Part shown: piece after piece, positions 10,161 to 23,800 of the stretch
Numbering within the stretch: position 1 is the stretch's first letter
Layout: the number at the start of each line of letters is the position of its first letter
Assembly: GCF_040954835.1 (NCBI RefSeq)
Contig: NC_090706.1
Span: 21,709,148-21,773,147 of the forward strand
From: Lepisosteus oculatus
Taxonomy: Eukaryota; Chordata; Actinopteri; Semionotiformes; Lepisosteidae
DNA: 64,000 nucleotides
Direction of reading: 5' to 3'
The notes under the pieces: generated by a model
What the model saw: the letters and a program-made list of their open reading frames with translations, nothing else
Database searches by the model: none
Told to the model about the DNA's origin: nothing
Position numbers and translations under genes: made by a program

Positions 10161-13100
10161 TCTCCCGGCAGGAAAGAAATGCTGCAACATAGGATGAAGA
10201 TTGTTCAGAACAACTGAGTAGCAATTAGCATGAGGGGTTAAGGGAATTAACCCATACCAGGCCAGAAAAAAATTATACTGAAATCAAGGATGTGGAACAC
10301 TGTGTCCCTCATTTACCAAGGACTATCCATTTCCTTTGTGTCCACTACTTTTATGTATGTGCACTGGAAAGATTGTGAACAATTACTATACTTGCACGAA
10401 CAAAATTGAGATGTTGTGACCTACAGTATAATAAGTAAATTAAAGCTCTGCTTATATATTATCTTTTGTATCTTTATGTATATTATATTTTCTTAAAGGC
10501 TTCTTGGAAATCCTGCTCTAACTGTAAGCCTGGAAATACATTTTTGAAATGCATTACATCTTTTAGAGGATAAATAATATATTCAAATCTATTCCTTTTT
10601 TCTGTAGCTGACCAGAAGCAAATATTGAGAACATAGTTTAGATAGAATCAAGATGATTAAAGTCCCTAAGCCTCTGTATGACATACTGTACGTACAGGTA
10701 GTTCTTCATTTTATGTTTATACAGTTCAAGAAATCTTAAATCTAAGAAGGCCAGATGGAGTCAAATTTTCATGCAGGTTTTGCCCCACAATACTATAGTT
10801 TGTTTCTCTTTTATTCTGAGGCACAAAGAGGAATACATTTCTAGGCATTGTCTGTCAACAATACAAATCATGTTTCCCTTACAGTTCAGGTATTTATTTT
10901 TCTTTCACTTTTTTATTATGTTTATATTTCTCACAGACAGAGCAGAACTCTGAAAAAAGGCAATTTTCAGCAGCTCTCTACAGTAGATATTCCTCTTCTA
11001 GAGTAACAGATAAATACAGGTGAGGAATAAAAATAGCACTTAGTCTCCCTATAACCAACCAGGAGACACAATTAAAATTGACAAGATACTAGACATACAT
11101 GCATAACATACAAATTCATGATTAAGGCTTGCAAACCTCCTATTATGGAATGTCAAGTTTGATCATTCAGTTGGTATGTTTGGAGGCTGTACTAAATCAT
11201 CTCTGGACTTAATCTAGGTATTCAAAGTCAGCAGTTTATAACATGGCAAGAAGTTACAGCCAAATGCAGTCTGTCAGTGACAGACTTAAATCTGGTAGAC
11301 CAAAGTAATGACACCTAGACAAGACTGAAACATCATCATATAGTTTAGCAGTGCAGATTAAAAGGGGAACTGCAGTTGCAAATCTGGGTTATTAAATCTT
11401 GGTAACAAAATAAATTAATTGACAGTATAGTGAACTTTATGAACTTTTGTGAAAGTACTGTAAGTCGCCATGTTGTCACGAACCCCTGGTCTCACCACAG
11501 ATGAGAGTGCGAGTTCAGTTAGACTTGACAGCAGTGGATCACTTCCTCTTTAATGCCAAGTCAAGTTTTTGTGTAGACCAGGCTGGAGGCCAGGGAGTTT
11601 TGTGCAGTAAGTGATTGTTCATTTTTTGTGTACAACAGATCAGTCAACCGGAAGGTGCTAGTGTGTCGTCTAGGGAGGGAATTTGACAATTTCAGTGTGT
11701 GAGTGACCTCACTTGCTGCCCTTTGTGTGGGCTAATCCTCACCAGACAACACACATCTAACACACATCCTTGTATTGCTCATGAAATAATGGCTTTCTTG
11801 AGCAATGAGAATGTGATGCTGTGGATAATCTACCCTTCAGACTTGAAGGCATTGGCATAACATTTGGCATCTTGGCCTCATAGACAAGTGAATAGACAAC
11901 AGCTTGTCTCTGCTCTACTAGAAGAATGCGACAGGTCCCCAAGATAGTATTAGCAATGTACTATGAAGAATGTGGTGCCAAACTACAGGTGTATTTATTG
12001 GATTGTTGGCACACATGCTACCTGCCTTTGAATTTCATAGCAGACACTCTCTTGATCAACCTTGTTAATTAAAAACATTAATTCTCACAGTTCGCCTATA
12101 TACTGTATTTTCTGTTTAATTAAATGTCAGTGCATGTGCTACAAACATGATTATCTTTTTTCTGATAACTGTCTGCATTTGTTTTAGTTGTAATTGTTAA
12201 GTTTTTTTGATGCTCAGGATAATTATCTATGGCTATTCCAGGACACTGCTGACGTAGCTGTATCTCAGACACAACAGAAAACATATCTTATTTGTGAAAT
12301 AAAATCTATGTTAAACCTTATTCTATTGGAGTTTAAGTTTTACATTTTTGGAAAGGGTATTCTGCATGCACGGTACATAGACAATAATTGTAGTTTAATT
12401 GTAGTAAGGTGGCACATCACAGTTTTCCCTCACTTATTTAATAAAATTGTGATTTCTTCCTCAGCTGGTAATTTAACTTTATGAACCCCTTTTCACAATG
12501 AGGAAGCTATGTGTTATATACCATTACAGGTACCATATTTTATTGTTATACCCCCAGGACTCGGGTTTGGCTGTTTCATTCCAGTTAAAGAGTAATTTAG
12601 AAAGTGTAACTGAAGAATACTTCTCAGATGCTGGGATTAACTGGAGTATTCATTTATTACTTTCATAAAATGAGGAAGAAAAGGAGTTGCTCCTCTGATT
12701 GTCAAAATCCATTTTTTCACTTAATTGTGATGGAGTTATAAACAGTTTATTTTGTTTCTCTTTGGACACTTTAAGCAAGCTGTAAGTAAAACTCTGGCCT
12801 TTAAAATGCATTGCCAGTTTCAAGGGTTTCTATAGATTTTTGACAAACCACATTGCATGCAGGCTGATACATCGATCTGAGCTAGTATAACTTAAATCTC
12901 TGAATGCTTTCAACTTGCTTTAAGAAGAAGAGTGATGGAGAAAAATATGCAGCAGACTGTGTCTCTGCACAGTGAAATGGTGCTCTTACCTATGCGTGTG
13001 ATGGGGCAGGGTGTCCTGCGGGCTCTGGCGTCTTGTTGCGTTCTGGGGGGCCAGGCTACTGCCGCTGGGGAGAGGTGTTTTCCCAAGCAGCCCGAGCCGT

Positions 13101-14600
13101 GGGTGGTGCTGCTATTAATACTCCTGCCTCAGCTGCTGCCTGCTGAAATGCGTGCAGAGGGAGCTAGCAATATTCCAGAATTACACAGCGCTGGGAAAGG
13201 CACAAGCTACCCTTCCTACTGTCTTGAGCTCATAAATCGTTCATGCTTGCCCCAATTACTGAGTGATGGAGGGAGTGCATGGCAGGTCTTTTCCTTTATA
13301 GCCAAGCCCTGTTTTTTTCTTAAATGTTCTAGAAATTAGAGTTTACTGTGTAAGTTCAGGATATGTTCCAGAAGCAGCAGAGAGTCTCTCTTGGACAAAT
13401 GGGAATATGCTTGGATACAGAGGGGAGTGCTTCCAGTGGCCCTGCATGGCAAATCAATCCCATCACGTTTCTTAATTAACTGAAGAGACCATAGTCATTT
13501 TTTTCTCTTTTATGTGACCTTGTAATGCTATCTGTGTTTATTTACACCTGCTTTGTTTCAATAGTGAGTTACTTGCAACAGAAATGGGAGTGATCTCAAT
13601 GTCCAATTCCCATAGATGGAGAGTCAGATTATCCTCTGCTGGTCAGTCTTCTTCTATTGCAATAAAAGAGCCTTCATAGCAGAGTCTGCCACCTGCTCTT
13701 AAAGAAGCACAAAAAATATTTTATAGTGTTTCTATTGTATGGGAGCTGCAGACATCTTTACTGTGTACACTGTGAAGCCACTTTCAGAGACTATTTTGCA
13801 TGGAATGTTAGAAATAACATTCATTATATACTGGAAATGCTCTGAATGACAGGCCATCTTATAATGAACATTTTGTGAACATTTGTGTCCTGTGCTTTTT
13901 GTGATGGAATAACCCAAAACTATACTTGTGGACTTCTGTAATGGATTTGAATTAATTAAAAGAAAAAGGGAGCACAGACCCTCCTGGCCCTTAGTGACGT
14001 GTATGTGTAGGATTGAGTCTGGCAGTGCAGTGAAGCTCTCTTTTTGTTGGTTGTTTGTGTAAAGTGGAGACCTACTTATTAATTAGCTCTAAAAATCTTC
14101 AACATTATCACCTGACACTACAGGGCTGCGAAGAACCAAGGACTAAATAAATATGTGGACAATTAATTCGAACCTCAGCCTGAGTTCCAAAGTGGCCTAA
14201 AAAGAGAGTTACGAATATGGGAAGAGGAGTTTCAGGGCAAGAGATGGGAGGAGGGGTCAGTTAGTTGGAGCGAAACTGGCATTTATATATAGCTGTATGT
14301 CTGTGCTGTCCGTTTTGCTGTCCTATCAGGTTACATCTTCACAGAGAGTATAATTCAGCCAGCAAGAAAAAGAGTAATGTGTCCTCCTTTTCCTCTCTCT
14401 CCTCTTTCAGTCAAGACTCTTCTTTTCCTTCAACTCCAATGTTTTTTGTTTTGGATTAACCAGGACTAAAGCCCTCCTATCTGGCTTTTTTAAAGTATTG
14501 AAAGACTAGGCTTCTTTTATCATTTCCAACAGCAGTACCCCCAGCGCTTGTGGAGACTAAAGGCTGCTTTTCTTTTCTGAAATTGTAACCTATGGGGATA
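10161..14600. other. unique sequence upstream of TECR, no certain gene
   Basis: Mostly AT-rich unique DNA. A GC-richer block with a 134-codon open frame lies at 12935-13339; I do not recognise its product. A TATA-like motif (ttatatatag) sits near 14282, 430 bases upstream of the first TECR coding exon. Near 11475 tgtcacgaacccctgg resembles a gypsy LTR start, without a clear end. The short-isoform first exon of TECR was not found here. Confidence 0.4.
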
Positions 14601-14712
14601 TTTAGCGTTAAATAAAGGAAGGGATTCATTTCAGAAGTGCTGTGCAGTGGCTTCATTCCTCAGTGCAGACCTCGTTTCAGACGACGCAGATCCCCTTGAA
14701 GCTGTGGGAATC

Positions 14713-14898
14713 ATGGATATGAACTCGCTGGCGTTGGAGGCTAGCCTGGTACCTAAGAAGGCTGCCAACGGGACTCCACCAGCCCTGCCTATCAAACGTC
14801 CACCCAAGCCTGCCAAAAAGACTAAAAAAGCTGTTGTTTTCTTTGAGGTGGAGATCTTGGATGCCAAGACCAAGGAGAAGCTATGCTTCCTGGACAAG
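14713..14898 (+). CDS. TECR: TECR coding exon 1 (long-isoform N-terminus)
   Basis: Encodes a basic, proline-rich linker ([19 protein letters not shown], then [12 protein letters not shown]) joined to [18 protein letters not shown], the start of the ubiquitin-like domain. The donor is AAG|GTAAGA. The ATG at 14713 has a fair Kozak context (A at -3, G at +4). The frame stays open further upstream (SDDADPLEAVGI), so 14713 may be internal. Possible acceptors are TTTCAG ending at 14634 and CCTCAG ending near 14662. Confidence 0.75.
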
Positions 14899-17800
14899 GT
14901 AAGAGCAATTTCCCGGCATTCTTTAATTTCACACTATAAACAGGTTAAACAAACTCAGTGACCACAAACACCTAATTGCTTGTGTTGAGAAGGAGAACTG
15001 TTTGCATTTTAAGTTTGTAGTTAAATGTATTACTGGTAAATCTCTTTAATAAATGCTAGCTTATCTACCAAGTGGATAATTTGTTGTAAGTTTTTATTGA
15101 TAACAGACTTGCCTTTTTTTACTTGCTGGCAAACTGAACTTGACCCTTTAACTTCAAAAATTATTCTGTGAGACTTACTAGGTTGCTAGATGTCAGTGTG
15201 ATCCTACAGAAAAGCTGCATGGAATGAAACATTGTTTCTGTGTGCTGACAGTCCTTTGAGACAGTTTCTCTGTTTAAATTCTAAAAGAGGCAAAAGAAAT
15301 TGGAGGCATCTTGTAAATTAAGTAAATATATTAACTTCATGTACTGTACTGGTAATGATATTCTGGTTTAACGTCTTGATTGTCCTTGATAGATTCTCTT
15401 TGTTAAGCAGAATATATCTTGTTTTTAGAGAATGTGCAGATTGTTGAGCCTGAGAAGTGCAGATACACCCATCATCCTTTGTATAATGAAAAACTTCCTC
15501 ATTTATATCCGAGATTCATCCTGTCTCAGATCCCTACTTTATTAATTTGTGAATTAGGTCTCTAGATTAACACTGTCAGTGTTATTCAGGGTCTTTAATA
15601 CTTGTCTGTTTTCCTTATAATCTTCTTTATTCAAAACTGAAGACATTTAGTTTGTCTATGTGTATGACTTACCTTCAGACCAGGAATTAATCTTGTCATC
15701 TGTGAGCCCTTCCTAGACTCCAGATCACTGGTTTCAGAGTCTGTAGTATATTGCACCATGCGCTAACCATAATAGCAGTCTCTTGTCAGCTGTAAAATAC
15801 TTGTTTCCATTTTTTTATTTTTTTAATCCCCCCCAATTTCTGGACCTACTCCTGTGTGTACAGTATGTCAGCAGTGGACATTCAATGAAGATGAGTGCCC
15901 TTGAAATCCCATAGCAAATCTGATTTTGAACTACACTGCAGCATCTTTAGAAACTTACCACAAAACTTTTTCACTGCAACAAAAAAATAAATTTGTTACC
16001 TTTTATATCGATGTAATTAATTTTAATTAATTTTCTGAATCAAAGTGGGGAAAAAATGTTTCCAATCCCATCCATTTTCTTAAAACTTTTTTCAGTTCAG
16101 GGTCATAGGGAAGCTGGAGAATAGGCTGGCAAACAGCAGGCATAAGGCAGAGTACATTCTGGGTGGAATACCAGTACATCACAGGGCAGACACAGATATG
16201 CACACACTTGCACATAGAGACTATTTTTCCAGAAGCCAGTTAACCTACCAGTGTGTTTTTGACTGTGAGAGGAAACCGGAGCAAAACATGAACATGCGAA
16301 CATGGGGAGTACATACAAACTCCAGGCAGATACTCATCATTCTCCACCAAAAAACGAGGCGTGGTTATTCTCATTCATAAGAATCTCCCATTTACAGTCA
16401 ACTCAACTTATGTGGATAATGAAGGTAGAGTGGTAATAGTTAAAGGATTACTATATGGGGAAGAAGTGGTGATAGGATGTATATATGCCCCTGATGAACA
16501 ATTCTTTATTGATGTGTTTGGACAATTCACTATTATGGATTGTAACAATATTATCCTTGCAGGAGACTTTATTTTTTCCTTCTGTCCTAGGTTAGATAAG
16601 ATGCCATCTGCTAATGTACCATCATCTAAAATGTACAAGGAAGTGACAGATTTATGCAGCGAAATAGGTGTTATTGATATATGGAGATTCTTCAACCCAA
16701 CTGCTAGGGGTTTCACCTTTTACTCCTCACCACATCAAACAGCTTCTCGTATTTACCACGTCCTGCTATCCAGCCATATGGCCCATCTAGTAACAGATAT
16801 AGGTATTGATCCAATTACAATATCAGATCATGCTGCTGTGACAATGAGTGGAGCGCTCTCTTGTATGGAGACTAAATCCATTTAATCTGCTGGATGATGA
16901 ATTCAGAAAGTTCCTCAATGAACAAACAAAGCTATATTAACAGTGCAATGACATTGAAGAAACTGATCCTAGGGCAGTATGGGAGGCTTATAAAGCTTAC
17001 ATGAGAGGTATGATAATTTCTTATACCAGTAAAAAGAAAAAGAAATGAATCTCTTTGCAATTAGCACTCAAAATCAAAATTGGAAGAAGAGTTTTACACT
17101 GCTTAATCTGAGAAAATTCTAATTGAAATTAAAGAAGCTGGGTCACAACTTAATAACCTAGTGACAAAAAAAGCTGAAAGAGATGTTCTATATGCAAGAC
17201 AGCATCTATTTGAAAAGGGCAATAAACCAAACCGCCTCCTTTCAAGATTGGCAAGGATGGCACCATCCAAAAATTTCATTTCTGCCATTAAAGATGAGAA
17301 TGGCCAGCAAACACTGGAAATAAGAAAATAAATGGCATTTTTAAGAATTTGTTTGAGAAGCTATATACTGTGCTCTTTAGGAGAGCACTTTTTTAAAAGG
17401 CATAGACATTCCTCAAATCAGTGATACACAGGAGGAACTTCTAAATAAACCTATCTCCAGTAAAGAGATTAAAACAGCTATCATATCACTACAGTCAGGA
17501 AAGACACCAGGACCGGATGGCTACCCTGTAGACTTTTTTTAAATATTGAAGAATCATATCTGTAACATTTATCTCAAGGCCATCAATAAATCTATTAAAG
17601 AATCTTCCCTACCAGAATGTATGAATATTGCCAACATAACAATTATTCACAAAAAAGGAAAAGATCCTGAACTATGTAGCTCATATAGACCCATAAGTTT
17701 ACTAAATGTTGATATAAAAGTGATAGCTAAAATACTGGCAACACGCTTAGAGAGAATAATGACAAGCATTATTGACCCAGACCAGACAGGGTTTATTAAA

Positions 17801-20800
17801 GGAAGAAACTCATTTAATACCAGGAGATTGTTTAACATAATGCACCATCTTGACCAGCTACAGGTTTCAAGCCTCCTTGTGTCGACGGATGCTGAGAAAG
17901 CCTTTGATAGAGTGGAGTGGGAATATATGTTTGATGTTATGAGGACATTTCTTCACCTAAGTTATTATATAGTGCACTTAAAGCCACAATACAAACTAAC
18001 GGTTTCATCTCCCCCCCCCCCCCCATTCAGGCTGCACAGGGGCACACGGCAAGTTTGATGATGTTATAATGACAGTAACAGACCCTATTCACTCCCTACC
18101 TGAAATTATTGCTGGTATAAAAATGTTCTCAACCATATCAGGCTATAAGGTCAATTTCAGTAAATCTGAGATTATGCCTTTAGGGAACATGGGAAAAGGA
18201 GAAACATCTATTAAACCATTTCACTGGAATCCTAAGGGTATCACATACCTTGGGACATCCTGAAAATATAAGACCTCTCCTGATACACTTAAAGGATAAC
18301 ATGAACCGGTGGACAAATTTACCAATATCTTTCCTGGGCAGAATTAATCTGGTAAAGATGATAAAATTGCCTAAACTTCTCTATCCTCTATCTATGATAT
18401 TCGCTCCCATGACTAAAGCTGACATAAAGGATCTGAATAAAGGAATATCAACATGTATGGATAGGAAAAAAAACAAAAATAAAATATAAGACTTTGCAGT
18501 TACCCAGGGATTACGGTGGATGTGCATTGCCAGATCTGAAATACTATACCTGGGCAATACAAGCAAGAATCCTCCAGCAGTGGATTCATGCACCACCAGA
18601 CTCTACCTGGGTGGATATGGAGGCTGGACATGGTAAACCAGCCTCTCTTGTAAACCTCTTAGGCAGGAAAATGACTAATGTACCCCCACTAGCTAAAAAG
18701 AAGCCTTTAATAATAAATGTACTGAGAACATGGAGCAAGGTAACTAAATTCTTTAGTTATTATCCCTCTCTTTATATGCTATTTTCACTTGTGGGTAACC
18801 GGACCTACCTCCTGAAAAGACATGCTCCCACTTTACTAATTGGCAAACAGCAGGTATACATAGAATTTTTGACTTATTTGAAGGGGGTGTATTTAAATCA
18901 TTTGAGTGTGTTCAAGCACAATATAATATACATGAAAAGAAATTAAATTAAATATCTTCAGATCAGGCACCATGTGAGTACCAAGAATTGTGGTCTTGAT
19001 TTATTCAGCAGCTCGCACACTATAGAAAAAATCTTTCTAAAGAATGGGAACTCAAAGAAATTTCTATCCACGTTTTACACTTTCTTGTCTAGACTTCCAA
19101 AAATCTTTACAGACAACCTGGAGCCAGGAACTGAGGTCCTGTATAGATGATAACACTTGGAAAACTATTCTTTCATTGCCTTCAACAATCTCTGTCTGTA
19201 ACCGGTATAAAGAAATGCAGTACAGTTTGTTACATAGAGCATATACTGTATCTCCACAGATCTATAACAAAATTTAGCACAGGCACATCACCTAACCTGT
19301 GGGAATGTACATATGTCCAGAGGTTTTGGTGGGAGGTATGTAAAAAAATATCTTTGATCTGTGTAATACAGTTAGATCCTCATCCTCTCACGTGCATCTT
19401 GGGAGTCTTGCCTGTTCAGCTGCTGAACCATAGGGAAGTAGTCCAGTCTGTTATGATGCTGGCAAGAAAGGCAATCATGATCAGGTGGGTGGGTGACGAG
19501 CCTCCCTCCGTAGCTCTCTGGGAATTACTAATAAGAAACTTGATCTCTTTGGAAAAGTTAAGATTCATCCTAAAAGATGAGCTGGACCGTTTTAAAGATT
19601 TGTGGGATAAGCCTTTGAGAGCATGAGGTTTGAAAGGGTAGCTCAGTACTTACTCCTAAGCCGTTATATATAACTATGCTATAACCTTTATGCATTTAAA
19701 TGGTAAACTCTGATATAGCTGCGACTGTACCTGTTTTTGTTTATTTTTTTTCACTCTTTTTTTTTCTTAATTCATTGTTAAAAAAATGTAAAGTTTTATA
19801 TTACTTTAAGTTAATTTGTCTCAGTTCTTAAGCTTGACTGAAATTTGAGGATGGAACACAAAAAGTTGTATTATTGTAAGTAATTACAGTATATATGTGC
19901 AGAAATACCCAGAAATAAAAGGTGACATTCCATAACTTTGCCTCATTTTCATCTTAAATTTGAATTGCTTGAGTATACAGCAAAAATGGCACTTTTGGTG
20001 ACACTGTACCAGTATACTGTATACAGTGGTGCTAGAAAGTTTGTGAACCCTTTAGAATTTTCTGAATTTCTGCATATATTTGACCTAAAATGTGATCAGA
20101 TCTTCATCTACAGATGCAACCATTCAAAGCGCGTGGCACAGACACGTACCAGGGGTAATTGGCTACGTCATCATGCATCGACGCGCAATACCGCGGTACG
20201 TGATTGGTTGACCGACAGGGGCACTCATGGTGCGTTGGTTGGTCGTAGAAAGATTTAAATGTCTTTACTGTGCCCGTTTTAGTATTGAATATTTATATGG
20301 AATTTTACCACTGAAGGGAAATCTTAGTAGCTGAGCATAAAAAGAATAGGAGCATAACCCGTGTGAAGGCCATAAACAATATTAATTTTTGAACATAAAC
20401 ATACAGTATCATAGTATATGGCTGGTCTCGGTACTTTAAAGAAAAAATACACACCAGTATTCCATTTCTCCCTAAACATTTTAAGCATCGAAGTCTTTAA
20501 CTAACATGTAAAATAACACGTATAAAAAGTGGTAGTCTTAAGCTTTTCTGCTAATATAATATGGAATTGCGTATCATTTCCTGCATTGCTTTGTCGAGAT
20601 TTTAACTTTATATTTAGGCTCAGATTTCAACTATAAATCGTACACTAATTAATGGCAGTAAATACTGATGTTTTGCTCTATCTTACCACAAAAATATATA
20701 TGTATTGTAGCTGGGATGAACTTTATTTCGTACGCCTAGCTACTGCGATTCGGACACTGAACAGTTAAAGATGGCGACAAATCAGGCACCCAACTAAAAA

Positions 20801-23800
20801 GCCAAATAGGAGTGGCTTAAGCGACATACAGTACACAGTGGTGTAACTGACAAAAGAAGCGATACACAACCTGTCTCCTCTAAAACTCTTCTGTTTAAAA
20901 AGAAATTCCACCAGAGCCTCACAACATTGTCCAATAATACTCTTCTTGTGTCTAATTTTTAGTTAGTTTAGTTTTTTTAGGATTTGAGCCACAGACCAAA
21001 AAACAGAATCCACCTGCGATTCGGGCGTTAACAAAATGTGTTTACAAAGAAAGTGAAATACAGTAATACTACCAGCTATATAGATACATAGATTTAGATA
21101 TTTAGATCCTTAAATTAATATCATTATTAATTTCTTTAGATACGTGATTACATATATTCTCGATTATAAAACAGATAATTCCGGTCCTGGAATCTGACTG
21201 AAGTGGTACCATAATCTCTGGTATACGGAAAAGAAAGCATAGATAAAAAAAATTGGATTCTCACGTATCTGATACAAGTATCTTTTAATACAGTCTTTGT
21301 TGTGCTCTTGAGGATCATTGTGATATTTTGAGCTCTGGTTGAATGATAAGTGTCGCAGTTTAAATAATTTTCGTTGCTAGAAATTATGAAACGCTCTGTT
21401 AAAAGCAAGGGAGTTTTTATGTCCATTATAGTAAAAGAAAATGCCTGACAAAGTAGGGCTTGGACAGATTCCAAGTGCTTGTGCAAATGTGCTAAAGAAA
21501 TGAGCAAAAAAAGTCATTTATTCCTTTATCATATTGGCTAGATAATGTCCTGTCCTCATTAGTTAGATCAACGAAATGCTGTGGTGTTTGTCAAAGAAAA
21601 AAATAAAAGTATTTTTGTTTAAAACGACAGTTAGAAAGAATGTGGACCAGCGTAATACTTTGAGTTTACGGCTTGTCCAAAGTCATTCATTATTAATACT
21701 ATTAATAATATCTTTGGTAAAGGCTTTGATGCATAAAATATTTCTGCATAATTAAAATATTTATGATAGAGGTAGGTTGTGTACTTTTGTCCAACTGAGC
21801 AATCTTGCTTTCATTTAAATTTAAAAGCTCAAATGCTGTACATGAGAGGTTAAGCTTTATTGGCTCCTCCTGGCGGTTTTACAGGGTGATTCCAGATACT
21901 TTCAGGTATGACGTCAAATGACGCGTTACACTGCGTGTTACTGCGTTTTGATGTAACACCCACCGCGGTGTAACGTGAAATACCCCACGCGTTTTGAATG
22001 GCTGCATCTGTAAGTCATAAAAATAAATAAAATGAACCCAATAAAACAAATAGCACACAAAAGGATATACTTTTCATTCATTTATTTGTCAGTATGATCT
22101 GACATTAAATGTCTTTAAATGTTAAATGTCTTTGTCGGAAAAAGTAAGTGAACCTCTAGGATAATCAGTTCAGTTAAGGGGATTAGAGTAAGGTGTGTCA
22201 ATCAATGGGATGACAATCAGGTGTGAGTTTGGGTGGCCCTGCCCTAAAACATAAACCTGAAGTCTTCACTACCAAAGTCTGGTCTTCATCACTCAGGTTT
22301 ATGAACTCATGCCATGGCTCGATCAAAGGAGTTTTCTGAGGACCTCAGAAAAAGAGTTGTTGATGCACATCAGGCTGGAAAAGGTTACAAAACAATTTCT
22401 AAAGACTTTGGACTTCACCAATCCACTGTCAGGCAGATAGTGTACAAATGGAGAAAATTCAACACCATTGTTACCATCTCTTGGAGTGGTCGTCCAACAA
22501 AAATCACTCCAAGAGGAAGGCGTATAATATTCCGGGAGATCACAAAGAACCCCTGGGTAACGTCTAAGGATCTGCAGGCCTGGCTAATGTCAGTGTTCAT
22601 GAGTCCACCATCAGGCAAAAACTGAACAAGAATAGTGTGCATGGGAGGATAGCAAGGAGGAAGCCACTTCTCTCCAAAAAGAACATTGCTGCCAATTTAA
22701 AGTTTGCTAAAGACGACCTGGATGAGCCAGAAGACTACTGGAAGAATGTTCGATGAGTCGAAAATACAACGTTTTGGCTTAAATGAGAAACGTTATGTTT
22801 GGTGAAAACCAAACACTGCGTTCCAACATAAATACCTCATCCAGACTGTGTAGTCCTGTATAGTCTCCCAGCCCTGGTGAAAAGTTTCTGTTTGTTTCTC
22901 TGTCTGTCCGGGTCTTCCTTCTTTTCATTTAATCCAATAGAATTGTTGTGGCCGGACCTGAAGCAGGGAGTTCATGCAAGAAAGCCCACCAACATCACCG
23001 AGTTGAAGTAGTTCTGTAAGGAGGAATGGGCCAAAATTCCTCCAAGCTGATGTGCGGGACTGATCAACAGTTACCATAAATATTTGGTTGAAGTCATTGC
23101 TGCTAAAGGGGGTCACACCAGTTACTGAAAGTATAGGTTCACATACTTTTTCCCGACAAAGACATTTAATGTTGGATCATTTTGATCAATAAATAAATTT
23201 AAAAAGAATATCCTTTCGTGTGTTATTTGTTTTGAGTTCTCTTTATTTTATGACTTGAAGATATGATCATATTTTAGGTCACATTAATGCAGAAATTCAG
23301 AAAATTCTAAAGGGTTGATAAACTTTCTAGCACCACTGTAGGTAGTATATAGTGTATACTGTATAAACTGTAGAATATAGGCTATTGTTGTGTCAGAGTT
23401 TTGCTGGAAAAAGTAAGGTTTGTCCAGTGTCTAGGCTGTCTGACACATTATTACTGTTTCCCTGTCATACACTGAAATGAGCAACAATGAGTATTGTTCA
23501 TCACTGCTCTGTCACTGCATTTTAGCCTTGTACTTGGCCAGGTACAGTACCACAAATTGAGAAGCATAGTAAACGTAAAACAAACATCCCAGTACTGCAG
23601 ACATACTTGTTTATGTTGCTTTAATAGGACTGTGCTGTACATTTCAGTAATTGTAGTTTGTACATAATGAGATATGCAAATGTTTAATTTCTCCAAAAAA
23701 AAGCAATCTTTTAACAGCTTTGGCAAAATTACAGCTTAACCAACATTGTCGATTGATTGCACCCCACTAGACTGAACCCAAGAGAAAGTACGTTAACCAA

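Larger units (their letters stand above)
20024..23338 (+). mobile_element. Tc1-like transposon with TA target duplication, interrupted
   Basis: Both ends are CAGTGGTGCTAGAAAGTTT (the right one inverted), flanked by TA at 20022-20023 and 23339-23340. The terminal repeats are long, over 200 bp once the insertion at 20111-22010 is removed. Without that insertion the element is about 1.41 kb, a normal Tc1 length. It carries a broken transposase at 22314-23130. Confidence 0.93.

Noticed and set aside
11475..11960. Possible LTR starting TGTCACGAACCCCTGG
   Set aside because: Only the first 16 bases resemble a gypsy LTR; no matching end or target duplication found.
21148..21507. 119-codon - strand frame inside the 1.9-kb element
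   Set aside because: No transposase motifs or known domain; kept only as a note on the element.
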